From contig DATKCN010000295.1 in NCBI GenBank assembly GCA_035513175.1, positions 1 to 11,318 of the forward strand: 11,318 nt of DNA, in the 5' to 3' direction. The notes under the pieces were generated by a model. The model did not search any database and was not told the DNA's origin. It saw only the letters and a list, made by a program, of their open reading frames with translations. Of this stretch, positions 1 to 6,248 are shown piece by piece. Every line of letters begins with the position of its first letter. Position 1 is the stretch's first letter. This DNA is from DATKCN01 sp035513175. Lineage in GTDB: Bacteria; Chloroflexota; Chloroflexia; Thermomicrobiales; CFX8. Both the position numbers and the translations under genes were made by a program.

Positions 1-336
1 GATGTTGGTGAAGACTTGCTCGTTCTGGAAACGGAGGACAGTGTATCCGTAGACTGGCAGTTGATCGGAGCGATGCTGGTCGTAGACCGCTTGTTCAGGA
101 TCGCCGTGAATCGCGCCGTCAAGCTCAATGAGCAGGCGATACTCGGAGAAATAGAAGTCGAAGATGTGCCCACCAAGAGGTAGTTGCCGCCTGAACTTCA
201 GGTCGTCCAACTCTCGATCACGGAGCACGTTCCACAGCAACTGTTCGGCGGGTGTCATGCGTTGCCGTAGTCCTCGAGCGGCCTCCGTCAATTCCCGGCT
301 CGCTCCCCTCATATGCTCGCGCCCCAGACCACTCAT
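1..336 (-). CDS. DUF559 endonuclease-like protein, partial (C-terminus outside window)
   Basis: The 112 visible codons run off the left edge. They contain the DUF559 signature: MTPAEQLLWNVLRDR near residues 27-41, then KFRRQLPLGG, then FDFYFSEYRLLIELDGAIHG, and a conserved end with D-x-x-R and GYTVLRFQNEQVF. DUF559 proteins belong to the PD-(D/E)xK / very-short-patch-repair-like nuclease fold. The E and D of IELDG and the upstream D of the FDFYF stretch are the expected metal-site residues. The substrate and role are unknown for most members. The ATG at 336 lies only 2 nt after the stop of the fused monooxygenase gene. A second in-frame ATG at 312 (MRGASRELTEAAR) resembles the usual family N-terminus and could be the real start; neither has a strong Shine-Dalgarno. 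The gene sits right behind a palindromic repeat and looks unrelated to the aromatic pathway. Confidence 0.85.
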   Translation of the reverse strand, partial: MSGLGREHMRGASRELTEAARGLRQRMTPAEQLLWNVLRDRELDDLKFRRQLPLGGHIFDFYFSEYRLLIELDGAIHGDPEQAVYDQHRSDQLPVYGYTVLRFQNEQVFTNI

Positions 337-338
337 TG

Positions 339-2519
339 CTACGCCCTGTCTTCCCTTCTCCCAGCACGGGGAGAGGGCGCTGGGGGATGAGGGCCACGCA
401 GCAGGCACAGGTCACAGCGGCCACCGGCGAGCAAGGTATTCGCCGGATTCGTCGTCGTGATGAACGCGGTCGTGAGCGTCGGGATGCGCGCCTCGTTGCG
501 GATAATGTCGGAGTGGTGGGCCGCGGTGTCGAAGTCGTAGTTGGGGCGATCGGCGTAGACCGTCTGGCCGGAATGGACGGTGATGAGGTCACAACCGTGG
601 TCTCGCAGCGCGCCGACAACGGCCACGGCGTCAGACAGGCGGGCGCCGCCCCGCGCCTGATCGGAGGCGGTAAGCGCGACTGCCAGCGGCCTGTCGTCCG
701 GCCAGACCGCGCGAACGGCGTCGAGGACCGACAACGGGAAGCGCAGGCGGTTCTCCAACGAGCCGTTGTGCACATCATCGCGGCGGTTTGTGAGCGGCGA
801 GATGAAGCTCGCCAGCAGGTAGCCACGTGACATGTCTATCTGCAGGACGCCGACTCCGGCTTCCAGCGCGAGCCTCGCGGCGCCGGCGAACTGCTCTCGG
901 ACGCGGTCCATGTCCACATCCGTCATGGCCCGTGGGACGGGGCCGCCCGGAGCGTATGGCAATGCGGAGGCGGAGATCAGCGGCCAGCCGCCCGTGCGCA
1001 ACGATCGGTCGACACCATCAGAACGGGGTCGCGTCGAACCACGGCGGCCCGCGTGGGCGAGGCTGAGCAGCAGACGAGCGCCGGAGTCATCATCGATATC
1101 CGTTACGAGGGACGAGAGAACCTCAGCGTGCCGCCGGTCGTACAGACCGATATCGACGGGGCTGACGCGTCCATCCGGGGCAACTGCGACGTGGTCGAGC
1201 ATGACGATTCCAGCGCTTCCGCTTGCGATCTGTCGCAGCTCATCCAGCGTCTCCCGTGACGCGAGGCCGTCCACGGCCGTTAGGCTCGGCTCGGGAGCCA
1301 TCACCGCGCGATTCGGGATGACGGCGCCACCCAGCACCAACGGCGTGTGCAGTGGAGGTGGCGCGACGACGGATGACCTCGAACGAGGGTCGTGCGCAGA
1401 GCGGAACCAGAGGTCGGTCTCGTCGACGAAGCGGGGATCGCGCTGGCGGAGATTGTCGTAGGTGATGCGTCCGCTGCGTGTCAGCAGGTGGAACATGAAC
1501 TGGCGCGGCTCGAAGTGCCGGTAGCGACGCAGCTCTTCGAAGTAACGACGGCTTTCCTCAGCGGCGCGCTGGGTGGCTTCCACGCGGGGGCGACGGGACA
1601 GCTCGAAGCGGCGCAGCGCAGGGCCGGTCTCAATCGTCTGCTCGAACGCCTGCGCGAGGGCGATGGCGTCCTCCAGCGCCAGCTTGGTGCCGGAGCCGAT
1701 CGAGAAGTGCGCCGTGTGGGCGGCGTCCCCAAGGATGACGACGCTGTCGTGGGACCAGCGGCGCGTCGTCAACGTCGGGAAGCTGAGCCAGGCGGAGCGA
1801 TTGGACATCAGCCGGCTACCTGCCAGGTGCTCTGCGAACAGGGCTTCACAGTAAGCCAGGCTGGCCGCCTCGTCCGCCTGATCCAGACCGGCGCTCAGCC
1901 AGACAGCTTCGTCGCACTCGACGATGAAGGTGCTGGTAGTGCCGTTGAACGGGTAGGCGTGTACCTGGTGCAGGCCGTGCTCGTTCTCCTTGAAGATGAA
2001 GGTAAACGAGTCGTACGTCTTGTCGACGCCGAACCAGATGTACCGGGCGCGGCCCATCGTGACGCTGGGCCCGAAAGCAGGTTCGTACAGAGAGCGGGTG
2101 CGGCTGTTCACCCCGTCGGCGGCGATCAGCAGGTCCGCGTCCGTCACGCCCGCTGGATCGACCTCGATCTCAAAGCGCAGCGCGACCCCGAGCTCCTCAC
2201 AGCGGTCCTGCAGGATATTGAGCAAGTGGCGACGACCGATCCCGGCGAAGGCGTGCCCCTCGCAACGTAGCAGCGTGCCGTGGATGTCGGCGTTGATGGC
2301 TTCCCACAGGACGAAGCTCCCGGTGATCTCGTCGTACGTGCGAAAATCCGCCTCGCGCAGGCCGGTAAGGGTGCGGTCGGAGAAGACAACGCCCCAGCCG
2401 TAGGTCGCGTCCCGAGGGTTGCGCTCGTGGACGGTCAGGCTCCACTCGGGATGGATCTGCTTCAGCAGCAGCGCGGCATACAGCCCTGCCGGTCCACCCC
2501 CGAGGACCTCAACGCGCAC
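339..2519 (-). CDS. Bifunctional anthraniloyl-CoA monooxygenase/reductase-type flavoprotein (FAD hydroxylase fused to Old Yellow Enzyme domain)
   Basis: This 726-residue protein has two enzyme halves. Residues 1-375 are a PHBH-class FAD monooxygenase: GGGPAG at 7-12, AADG at 133-136, and the second FAD motif GDAAHTAHFSIGSG at 264-277. Residues 388-708 are an Old Yellow Enzyme/NADH:flavin oxidoreductase barrel (HAGRRGSTRPR, GYLLASFISPLTNRR, GSLENRLRFPL). This order is typical of 2-aminobenzoyl-CoA monooxygenase/reductase and salicylyl-CoA 5-hydroxylase, which hydroxylate and, for the former, reduce the aromatic CoA ester. The GTG start at 2519 gives the canonical MRVEVLGGG N-terminus, follows a G-rich Shine-Dalgarno, and overlaps the upstream LLM gene by 11 bp. 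The frame stays open upstream to 2957, but that part is a shadow of the LLM gene. Oddities: the C-terminus is cut at RCDLCLLRGP and finished by repeat-encoded HPPAPSPRAGRREDRA, and the barrel has IDMSRG (561-566) where the family normally has an H-x-x-H pair. The reductase half may be inactive. Confidence 0.9.
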   Translation of the reverse strand: MRVEVLGGGPAGLYAALLLKQIHPEWSLTVHERNPRDATYGWGVVFSDRTLTGLREADFRTYDEITGSFVLWEAINADIHGTLLRCEGHAFAGIGRRHLLNILQDRCEELGVALRFEIEVDPAGVTDADLLIAADGVNSRTRSLYEPAFGPSVTMGRARYIWFGVDKTYDSFTFIFKENEHGLHQVHAYPFNGTTSTFIVECDEAVWLSAGLDQADEAASLAYCEALFAEHLAGSRLMSNRSAWLSFPTLTTRRWSHDSVVILGDAAHTAHFSIGSGTKLALEDAIALAQAFEQTIETGPALRRFELSRRPRVEATQRAAEESRRYFEELRRYRHFEPRQFMFHLLTRSGRITYDNLRQRDPRFVDETDLWFRSAHDPRSRSSVVAPPPLHTPLVLGGAVIPNRAVMAPEPSLTAVDGLASRETLDELRQIASGSAGIVMLDHVAVAPDGRVSPVDIGLYDRRHAEVLSSLVTDIDDDSGARLLLSLAHAGRRGSTRPRSDGVDRSLRTGGWPLISASALPYAPGGPVPRAMTDVDMDRVREQFAGAARLALEAGVGVLQIDMSRGYLLASFISPLTNRRDDVHNGSLENRLRFPLSVLDAVRAVWPDDRPLAVALTASDQARGGARLSDAVAVVGALRDHGCDLITVHSGQTVYADRPNYDFDTAAHHSDIIRNEARIPTLTTAFITTTNPANTLLAGGRCDLCLLRGPHPPAPSPRAGRREDRA
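349..395. repeat. Dispersed palindromic repeat (PPAPSPRAG type) forming the 3' end of the monooxygenase gene
   Basis: A hairpin with arms at 354-362 and 369-377 (nine pairs, one G-T) encloses a six-base loop, followed by a GC-rich flank to about 395. On the minus strand it reads CCTCATCCCCCAGC and then CCCTCTCCCC, the pattern of a dispersed palindrome common in many GC-rich bacterial genomes, whose translation typically gives PPAPSPRAG-like peptides. It is read in frame here as the last 16-18 codons of the monooxygenase gene. It might also act as a transcription terminator or mRNA-stabilising hairpin, though no T-tract follows. Confidence 0.7.
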
Positions 2520-3408
2520 GACCTGACCCCCCTTGCCCCCCTTCCCTGGGAGGGACGGGGGGCTTTGTGGCGATGGTTTCGGTAAGGCGGTGGAGCTGGT
2601 CGATGTCGGCGCTGGTCGGAAAGAGGACGAGGTGGTGGCAGCCGGCCTCGGCATAGGCGCGGGCAAACTGGACGATCGACTGCGGCGTCGTGAGCAGCGC
2701 GCCGGCGATGCGCTCCGCGAATGGGCCGGTGAAGGCGTAGTAGTCGAGCAGGTAATCGCGGCCTTCGGCTGCCTGCCGCTCGCCGAGCGCGAAGTAGGCC
2801 ATGCCCCACAGTTGCGGTTCGCCGGGTCGTCCAGCGTCAACCCAGGCGGCGCGCGCCTTACTGACGGCGCTGGCGAACGCGCGGGGAGGCCCGCCGCCGT
2901 GCATGTAGCCATCGGCGTAGCGGGCGACGCGCGCGAAGGCGCTGTCATCGGAGCCACCGACGATCAGCTCGGGTCCTCGCGGCTGGATCGGGCGCGGGCC
3001 AATCGCGTGGTCCTCCCAGATGTCCCGCAGCGCGACGAGCTGTTCCGTCAGCCGCTGCCCGCGATGCGCGTAGTCGACGCCGGCCGTCTCGTAATCATCG
3101 CGACGCGCGCCGAGCGCCAGCCCGAGCGTCAGTCGCCCGCCCGATAGCTGGTCGATGCTGGCCGCTTCCTTGGCCAGCAACGGGGTGTTGCGCAGCGGCC
3201 CGATCACGACTGTCGTCGCCAGCCGCAAGCGCGTCGTGACCGCCGCGGCTGCTGCCAGTGTCGCGAGCGGATCGAGACTGTCGTAGCGCAGCTGATCCAG
3301 CACACCGACGCTACCGAGCGGCCCATCGTCCGCGAACCGCGCCCAGTCGAGCACTGTAGAGCCGCTGACCTGCTTGATGGTGGACGGAAGCCCGACACCT
3401 ATTCGCAT
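2509..3408 (-). CDS. LLM (luciferase-like) class flavin/F420-dependent oxidoreductase
   Basis: This is a 299-residue member of the bacterial-luciferase-like superfamily. It has the N-terminal beta strand MRIGVGLP, LRLATTVVIGPLRNTPLLAKEAASID (residues ~61-86), the diagnostic LSGGRLTLGLALGARRDDYE, and the later strand ELIVGGSDDSAFARVARYADGYM, all typical of F420- or FMN-dependent LLM enzymes. The substrate cannot be told from sequence. The gene overlaps the start of the fused monooxygenase by 11 bp, so the two are probably translationally coupled. The ATG at 3408 has no clear Shine-Dalgarno. The native protein seems to end near ETIATK; the last 18 residues, KPPVPPREGGQGGSGRAR, come from a dispersed G-rich repeat that also carries the Shine-Dalgarno of the next gene. 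The gene could be a pathway oxidoreductase or an unrelated gene captured between ligase and monooxygenase. Confidence 0.88.
   Translation of the reverse strand: MRIGVGLPSTIKQVSGSTVLDWARFADDGPLGSVGVLDQLRYDSLDPLATLAAAAAVTTRLRLATTVVIGPLRNTPLLAKEAASIDQLSGGRLTLGLALGARRDDYETAGVDYAHRGQRLTEQLVALRDIWEDHAIGPRPIQPRGPELIVGGSDDSAFARVARYADGYMHGGGPPRAFASAVSKARAAWVDAGRPGEPQLWGMAYFALGERQAAEGRDYLLDYYAFTGPFAERIAGALLTTPQSIVQFARAYAEAGCHHLVLFPTSADIDQLHRLTETIATKPPVPPREGGQGGSGRAR
2524..2567. repeat. Dispersed G/C-tract palindrome (PPVPPREGGQGG type) at the 3' end of the LLM gene
   Basis: The plus strand carries CCCCCCTTGCCCCCC, then TTCCCTGGGAGGGA, then CGGGGGG, an imperfect palindrome centred on TCCCTGGGA (2543-2551). 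Read on the minus strand it supplies the C-terminal tail PPVPPREGGQGG of the LLM protein, and its GGGGGG run lies just before the GTG start of the monooxygenase gene, where a Shine-Dalgarno is expected. This type of repeat, with tandem G6 tracts, is found scattered in several bacterial genomes and is distinct from the palindrome at 349-395. Confidence 0.65.
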
Positions 3409-3429
3409 GATCCGGGATCCGAGTCACTG

Positions 3430-3467
3430 GGTCGGGACGCGGGACGCGGGAAGCGGGACGCGAGAGA
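3430..3467. repeat. Heptanucleotide tandem array, copy 1 (consensus CGGGACG)
   Basis: From 3433 there are five consecutive 7-base units: CGGGACG, CGGGACG, CGGGAAG, CGGGACG and a degenerate CGAGAGA, preceded by GGT. The first 17 bases (3430-3446) recur as a perfect inverted copy at 3690-3706. It lies 22 bp upstream of the LLM start codon on the minus strand. Confidence 0.85.
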
Positions 3468-3551
3468 CATCGGGGCGCTCGGTTCCACCCGCGCAGGGGA
3501 GGCCCACTGTGCCCTCCTCGGGTTGGATAGCAGGTCTGTCGCATCCGCCAT

Positions 3552-3591
3552 CGCGTCAGATCGCGCTGCTTCCACCAGCGCGTCAGATCGC
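3552..3591 (+). repeat. 13-bp direct repeat CGCGTCAGATCGC, two copies
   Basis: CGCGTCAGATCGC occurs at 3552-3564 and again at 3579-3591, a 27-bp period. It lies inside the repeat-filled intergenic region. Its function is unknown; it could be a protein-binding pair or part of a larger dispersed repeat. Confidence 0.8.
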
Positions 3592-3689
3592 AAGGATCGG
3601 TAGCGGCGGTCGGAGGATAACCCGAGTAACCATGTGTCCGACCGGGGGGGGCCGCATCGGACCTCTCCTACGCGGATTAGGATATCGTT

Positions 3690-3706
3690 CGTCCCGCGTC
3701 CCGACC
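3690..3706. repeat. Inverted arm of the heptanucleotide repeat, copy 2
   Basis: This is the exact reverse complement of 3430-3446 (two CGGGACG units with the GGT leader), 17 of 17 bases. With copy 1 it brackets about 243 bp of repeat-rich sequence directly downstream of the ligase stop codon. Confidence 0.85.
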
Positions 3707-3715
3707 TCGCGCCGT

Positions 3716-5341
3716 TCACTTCGCCTCCCGCAGCTTGAAGCGCTGTAGCTTGCCAGTCTCCGTGCGAGGCAATGCGTCGACGAACTCAATGCGGCGCGGG
3801 TACTTGTACGGCGCAACTTCTGCCTTGACGAAGTCCTGTAGCTCGTGAGTCATCACCGGCCCGGGCTCATGCCCGTCACGCAAGACGACGAATGCGGTGA
3901 CAATGTTTCCCCGCACGTCATCCGGAAGCCCGACGACCGCACACTCGGCGACCGCGGCGTGCTCGAGCAGCACGTTCTCTACCTCCAGCCCGGAGATGTT
4001 GTAGCCGGAGGAGAGGATCATGTCGTCGGTGCGGGCCTGGAACCAGAAGTAGCCTTCCTCGTCCAAGACGTAGGCGTCGCCGGTGACGTTCCAGCCGTCC
4101 TGGACGTAGATCTTCTGCCTCTCGGGGTCGGCCAGATAGCGGCAGCCGGTCGGACCCCGCACGGCCAGTCGGCCCAGCGTTCCAGGGGGCGCGGGGTTGC
4201 CGTCGGAGTCGATGACGTGGGCGGCGTATCCGGGGACCGGACGCCCGGTGGAGCCGGGCCGGAGGTCGTCACCGGAGGCAGAGATGAAGATGTGCAACAT
4301 CTCCGTCGCGCCGATGCCGTCGATGACGCGGATGCCTGTCGCGTCGCGCCAGCCGTGCCACGTCGAGGCGGGCAGCGGCTCACCGGCCGACACGCACTTC
4401 CGCAGCGACGTGATGTCGACGCCATCCACCATCCCGGTCAGATCGCGGTACATCTTCGGCGCGGTGAACATCACCGACGCCCGACCCCCGCTGACCGCAT
4501 GCAACAGCGCGGCTGGCGACGGCTGCTCGATCAGGATCGATGAGGCGCCCACGCGGAACGGAAAGAGCAGCAGACCGCCCAGCGCATAGGTAAACGCCAG
4601 CGGCGGAGTGCCGCAGAAGATGTCGTCCGGCGCGGGCTGAAGGATGTGCTTCGAAAACGTGTCGCAGATGGCGAGCACGTCGCGGTGAAAGCTGACGCAG
4701 CCCTTGCCCTGCCCGGTCGTGCCCGAGGTGAACGCTATCAGAGCGACGTCGTCGCTGGCTGTCTGAACGTTGGCGAACGTCATCGGTTTCCCGGCGCTCA
4801 GTGCCTCCAGCGAGTCGTCGTCATCGCTGTTGAAGCAGGCCACGCGCACCTGAACCTGGAGACACTCAGCCGCCGTGCGCAGGTCGGAATCGATCCGTCC
4901 GTCACACAGCGCTACCGACACGTGCGCCTTCTCGATGATGTAGCGCAGTTCGCGCGAGCGCAGCATCGGCATCGTCGTGACAGCAATGGCGCCGGCCTTC
5001 AGCACCGCAAACCAGCAAACGACCATCCACGGGTTGTTCGCGCCGCGCAGCAGCACGCGGTTGCCCGGCACGACGCCCAGATCGTCGACCAGCGCATGCG
5101 CGACACGGTTCGACCAGTCCAGCACGTCGCGGTAGGTGAGGCTCTCTCCGTCGAAATGCAGCGCCGCGCGGTCGCCGTGGCCCCTTTCGACCATCCGGTC
5201 CAGCAGCTCGACGGCGCAATTCAGGCGTTCCGAGTATCCAAGCTCGTCAAGGTGCTCGAACGCGGGCCAGTCCTCGACCGGCGGCAGGTTGTCGCGGGCG
5301 AAGGTGTCGACGTGAGCGGATGCCGTGGCCCCGGTTGTCAT
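3716..5341 (-). CDS. Acyl-CoA synthetase, 2-aminobenzoate-CoA ligase type
   Basis: This 541-residue AMP-forming ligase (ANL superfamily) is full length. It shows the phosphate loop TSGTTGQGKG at 205-214, IGATE at 343-347 (A5), TGD at 420-422 and the catalytic lysine K531 in PRTETGK. The N-terminus (SAHVDTFARDNLPP, YSERLNCAVELLDR, VPGNRVLLRGANNPW) resembles 2-aminobenzoate-CoA and related benzoate-CoA ligases, which activate the aromatic acid with ATP and CoA in the cytoplasm. The neighbouring fused monooxygenase of the anthraniloyl-CoA/salicylyl-CoA type supports an ortho-substituted benzoate substrate; anthranilate versus salicylate cannot be settled here. The ATG at 5341 follows a good Shine-Dalgarno (GGTGAGGGGG, about 8 nt spacing). 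The gene lies 73 bp behind the SDR gene, on the same strand. The usual proline of the phosphate loop (GxPKG) is glycine here. Confidence 0.9.
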   Translation of the reverse strand: MTTGATASAHVDTFARDNLPPVEDWPAFEHLDELGYSERLNCAVELLDRMVERGHGDRAALHFDGESLTYRDVLDWSNRVAHALVDDLGVVPGNRVLLRGANNPWMVVCWFAVLKAGAIAVTTMPMLRSRELRYIIEKAHVSVALCDGRIDSDLRTAAECLQVQVRVACFNSDDDDSLEALSAGKPMTFANVQTASDDVALIAFTSGTTGQGKGCVSFHRDVLAICDTFSKHILQPAPDDIFCGTPPLAFTYALGGLLLFPFRVGASSILIEQPSPAALLHAVSGGRASVMFTAPKMYRDLTGMVDGVDITSLRKCVSAGEPLPASTWHGWRDATGIRVIDGIGATEMLHIFISASGDDLRPGSTGRPVPGYAAHVIDSDGNPAPPGTLGRLAVRGPTGCRYLADPERQKIYVQDGWNVTGDAYVLDEEGYFWFQARTDDMILSSGYNISGLEVENVLLEHAAVAECAVVGLPDDVRGNIVTAFVVLRDGHEPGPVMTHELQDFVKAEVAPYKYPRRIEFVDALPRTETGKLQRFKLREAK

Positions 5342-5378
5342 CGAAAAGCCCCCTCACCTTGTCGCGCGTCCTGCCCAT

Positions 5379-5384
5379 CTTATA
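5379..5384 (-). promoter_or_regulatory. Possible -10 box upstream of the ligase gene
   Basis: In the 73-bp SDR-ligase spacer the minus strand reads TATAAG, 38 bp ahead of the ligase ATG. It matches the TATAAT consensus at five of six positions and is A/T-rich in a very GC-rich background. No convincing -35 box is visible, so an internal promoter is only a suggestion. Confidence 0.25.
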
Positions 5385-5414
5385 GCACGAACAGGCGCAT
5401 CTTCAGGGCGAGAG

Positions 5415-6188
5415 TTACATCATCTCGCCGCCCGCGACGACAATGCACTGCCCCGTTACCGACGCGGATTCCGGCAGGCATAGCCAGCCGACGGCGCTGG
5501 CGACCTCATCGGGCGTGATGAGCCGCCCCTGAGGGTTGGAGCGGGTGAGCACCGCGCGGGCTTCCTCTTCGCTGCGGCCCGTCGCCGTGACGATGTTCGA
5601 CACCGACTCTGCCAGCAGATCGGTGTCGGTAAAGCCGGGGCAGACGGCGTTGACGGTGACACCTGTGCGGGCCGTCTCCAGCGCTAATGCGCGGGTGAGC
5701 CCGACCATGCCGTGCTTTGCTGCAACGTAGGCGCTGACGTAGGCGTAGCCCTTCAGCCCCGCCGTGCTGGCGACATTCACGACACGGCCATAGTTCGCCT
5801 CCAGCATCGAGGGGAGCGCGGCAGCGGCGCACCGCACGGCGCCGAGCAGATTCACCTCCAGCATCTGCTGCCAGCGCTCGGGTGGCGTGGCGAGAAATGG
5901 CGCGCTGAAGGCGGCGCCTGCATTGTTCACGAGGATCGTCGCCGGTCGCGCTGCCGCGAACGCCGCACTGACGCTCTCCGGGTCTGTAACGTCCAGCGCG
6001 ATCGCGTCGACGGATCGGCCATATTCTTCAATCAGCGCGGCGCGGCGGGCCGACAATGTGTCCAGCGAACGGCCCATGATGGTGATGTCAGCGCCGAGAC
6101 GGGCGAACTCTCCGGCTATGGCTGCTCCGATGCCGCGCCCACCGCCGGTGACGATCGCGTGCTGGCCGCTGAGCGGTTCGGTCCCCAT
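5415..6188 (-). CDS. Short-chain dehydrogenase/reductase (SDR), probable 3-hydroxyacyl-CoA or ring-alcohol dehydrogenase
   Basis: This 257-residue classical SDR carries the cofactor motif TGGGRGIG at 14-21, NNAG at 88-91, N113, and the catalytic set S141, Y154, K158 (SAYVAAKHG), plus the PGFTDTD loop after strand 6. The family interconverts a secondary alcohol and a ketone with NAD(P)H. Resemblance to 3-hydroxyacyl-CoA and acetoacetyl-CoA dehydrogenases, together with the downstream ligase and ring-attacking flavoprotein, suggests it acts on a hydroxylated or keto cyclohexene-carbonyl-CoA intermediate. The ATG at 6188 has a strong Shine-Dalgarno (GAGGAG, 5-6 nt upstream). It is the first gene of the minus-strand group and is divergent from the RidA gene across a 60-bp gap. 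Confidence 0.9.
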   Translation of the reverse strand: MGTEPLSGQHAIVTGGGRGIGAAIAGEFARLGADITIMGRSLDTLSARRAALIEEYGRSVDAIALDVTDPESVSAAFAAARPATILVNNAGAAFSAPFLATPPERWQQMLEVNLLGAVRCAAAALPSMLEANYGRVVNVASTAGLKGYAYVSAYVAAKHGMVGLTRALALETARTGVTVNAVCPGFTDTDLLAESVSNIVTATGRSEEEARAVLTRSNPQGRLITPDEVASAVGWLCLPESASVTGQCIVVAGGEMM

Positions 6189-6248
6189 CTCGACTCCTCG
6201 CTGCTATGATGCCGGTCAGTCGTTGCTGGAAACGATTGTGAGGGCGGC
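6189..6248. promoter_or_regulatory. Divergent promoter region between SDR and RidA genes
   Basis: These 60 bp must carry the start signals for both transcription directions. TATGAT at 6205-6210 is a fair plus-strand -10 candidate, 38 bp ahead of the RidA start. An imperfect 22-bp dyad lies at 6217-6238 (listed separately). With so little room, a single bound regulator could control both transcripts. Confidence 0.5.
6217..6238. promoter_or_regulatory. Candidate operator: imperfect dyad with 8-bp arms
   Basis: Left arm CAGTCGTT (6217-6224), spacer GCTGGA, right arm AACGATTG (6231-6238). The arms are complementary at seven of eight positions. The size and position between divergent genes fit a dimeric regulator site. 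The left arm recurs exactly at 10720-10727, upstream of the LuxR-type regulator gene. Confidence 0.4.

Larger units (their letters stand above)
3409..3715. other. 307-bp repeat-filled intergenic region between the ligase and LLM genes
   Basis: No credible gene is present. The open frames crossing it are arginine/serine/proline-rich and overlap the flanking genes. It consists almost entirely of repeats: a heptanucleotide array at 3430-3467, an AGGGGAGGCCC...GTGCCCTCCTCGGGTTGGA block (about 3495-3527), a 13-bp direct repeat at 3552 and 3579, a diverged second copy of the GGCC/CCTCCT block (about 3644-3681) and an inverted heptamer arm at 3690-3706. It interrupts the minus-strand operon, so the LLM and monooxygenase genes may need their own promoter or rely on read-through. 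No strong promoter or terminator could be assigned. Confidence 0.75.

Noticed and set aside
1392..2270. 292-codon plus-strand open frame opposite the monooxygenase
   Set aside because: It is antisense to well-conserved flavoprotein motifs, has no recognisable domain, and is expected by chance at this GC content. The same applies to 3845-4543 and 4646-5518 opposite the ligase.
2520..2957. Open N-terminal extension of the monooxygenase frame (about 146 residues)
   Set aside because: The residues are low-complexity Ala/Pro/Ser/Arg typical of a shadow frame, and the stretch is fully covered by the LLM gene; the flavoprotein N-terminus begins naturally at the GTG at 2519.
3644..3651. Run of eight G bases as a phase-variable tract
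   Set aside because: It lies in repeat-rich non-coding DNA, not in a gene start or promoter spacer that I can define.
3430..3706. CRISPR array
   Set aside because: The repeats are 7 and 13 bp without regular 30-40-bp spacers, and there are no cas genes.
3399..3719. Small open frames across the ligase-LLM gap, both strands
   Set aside because: They are translations of repeats (for example SRPASRVPRPD), overlap the neighbouring genes, and have no ribosome binding site or domain.
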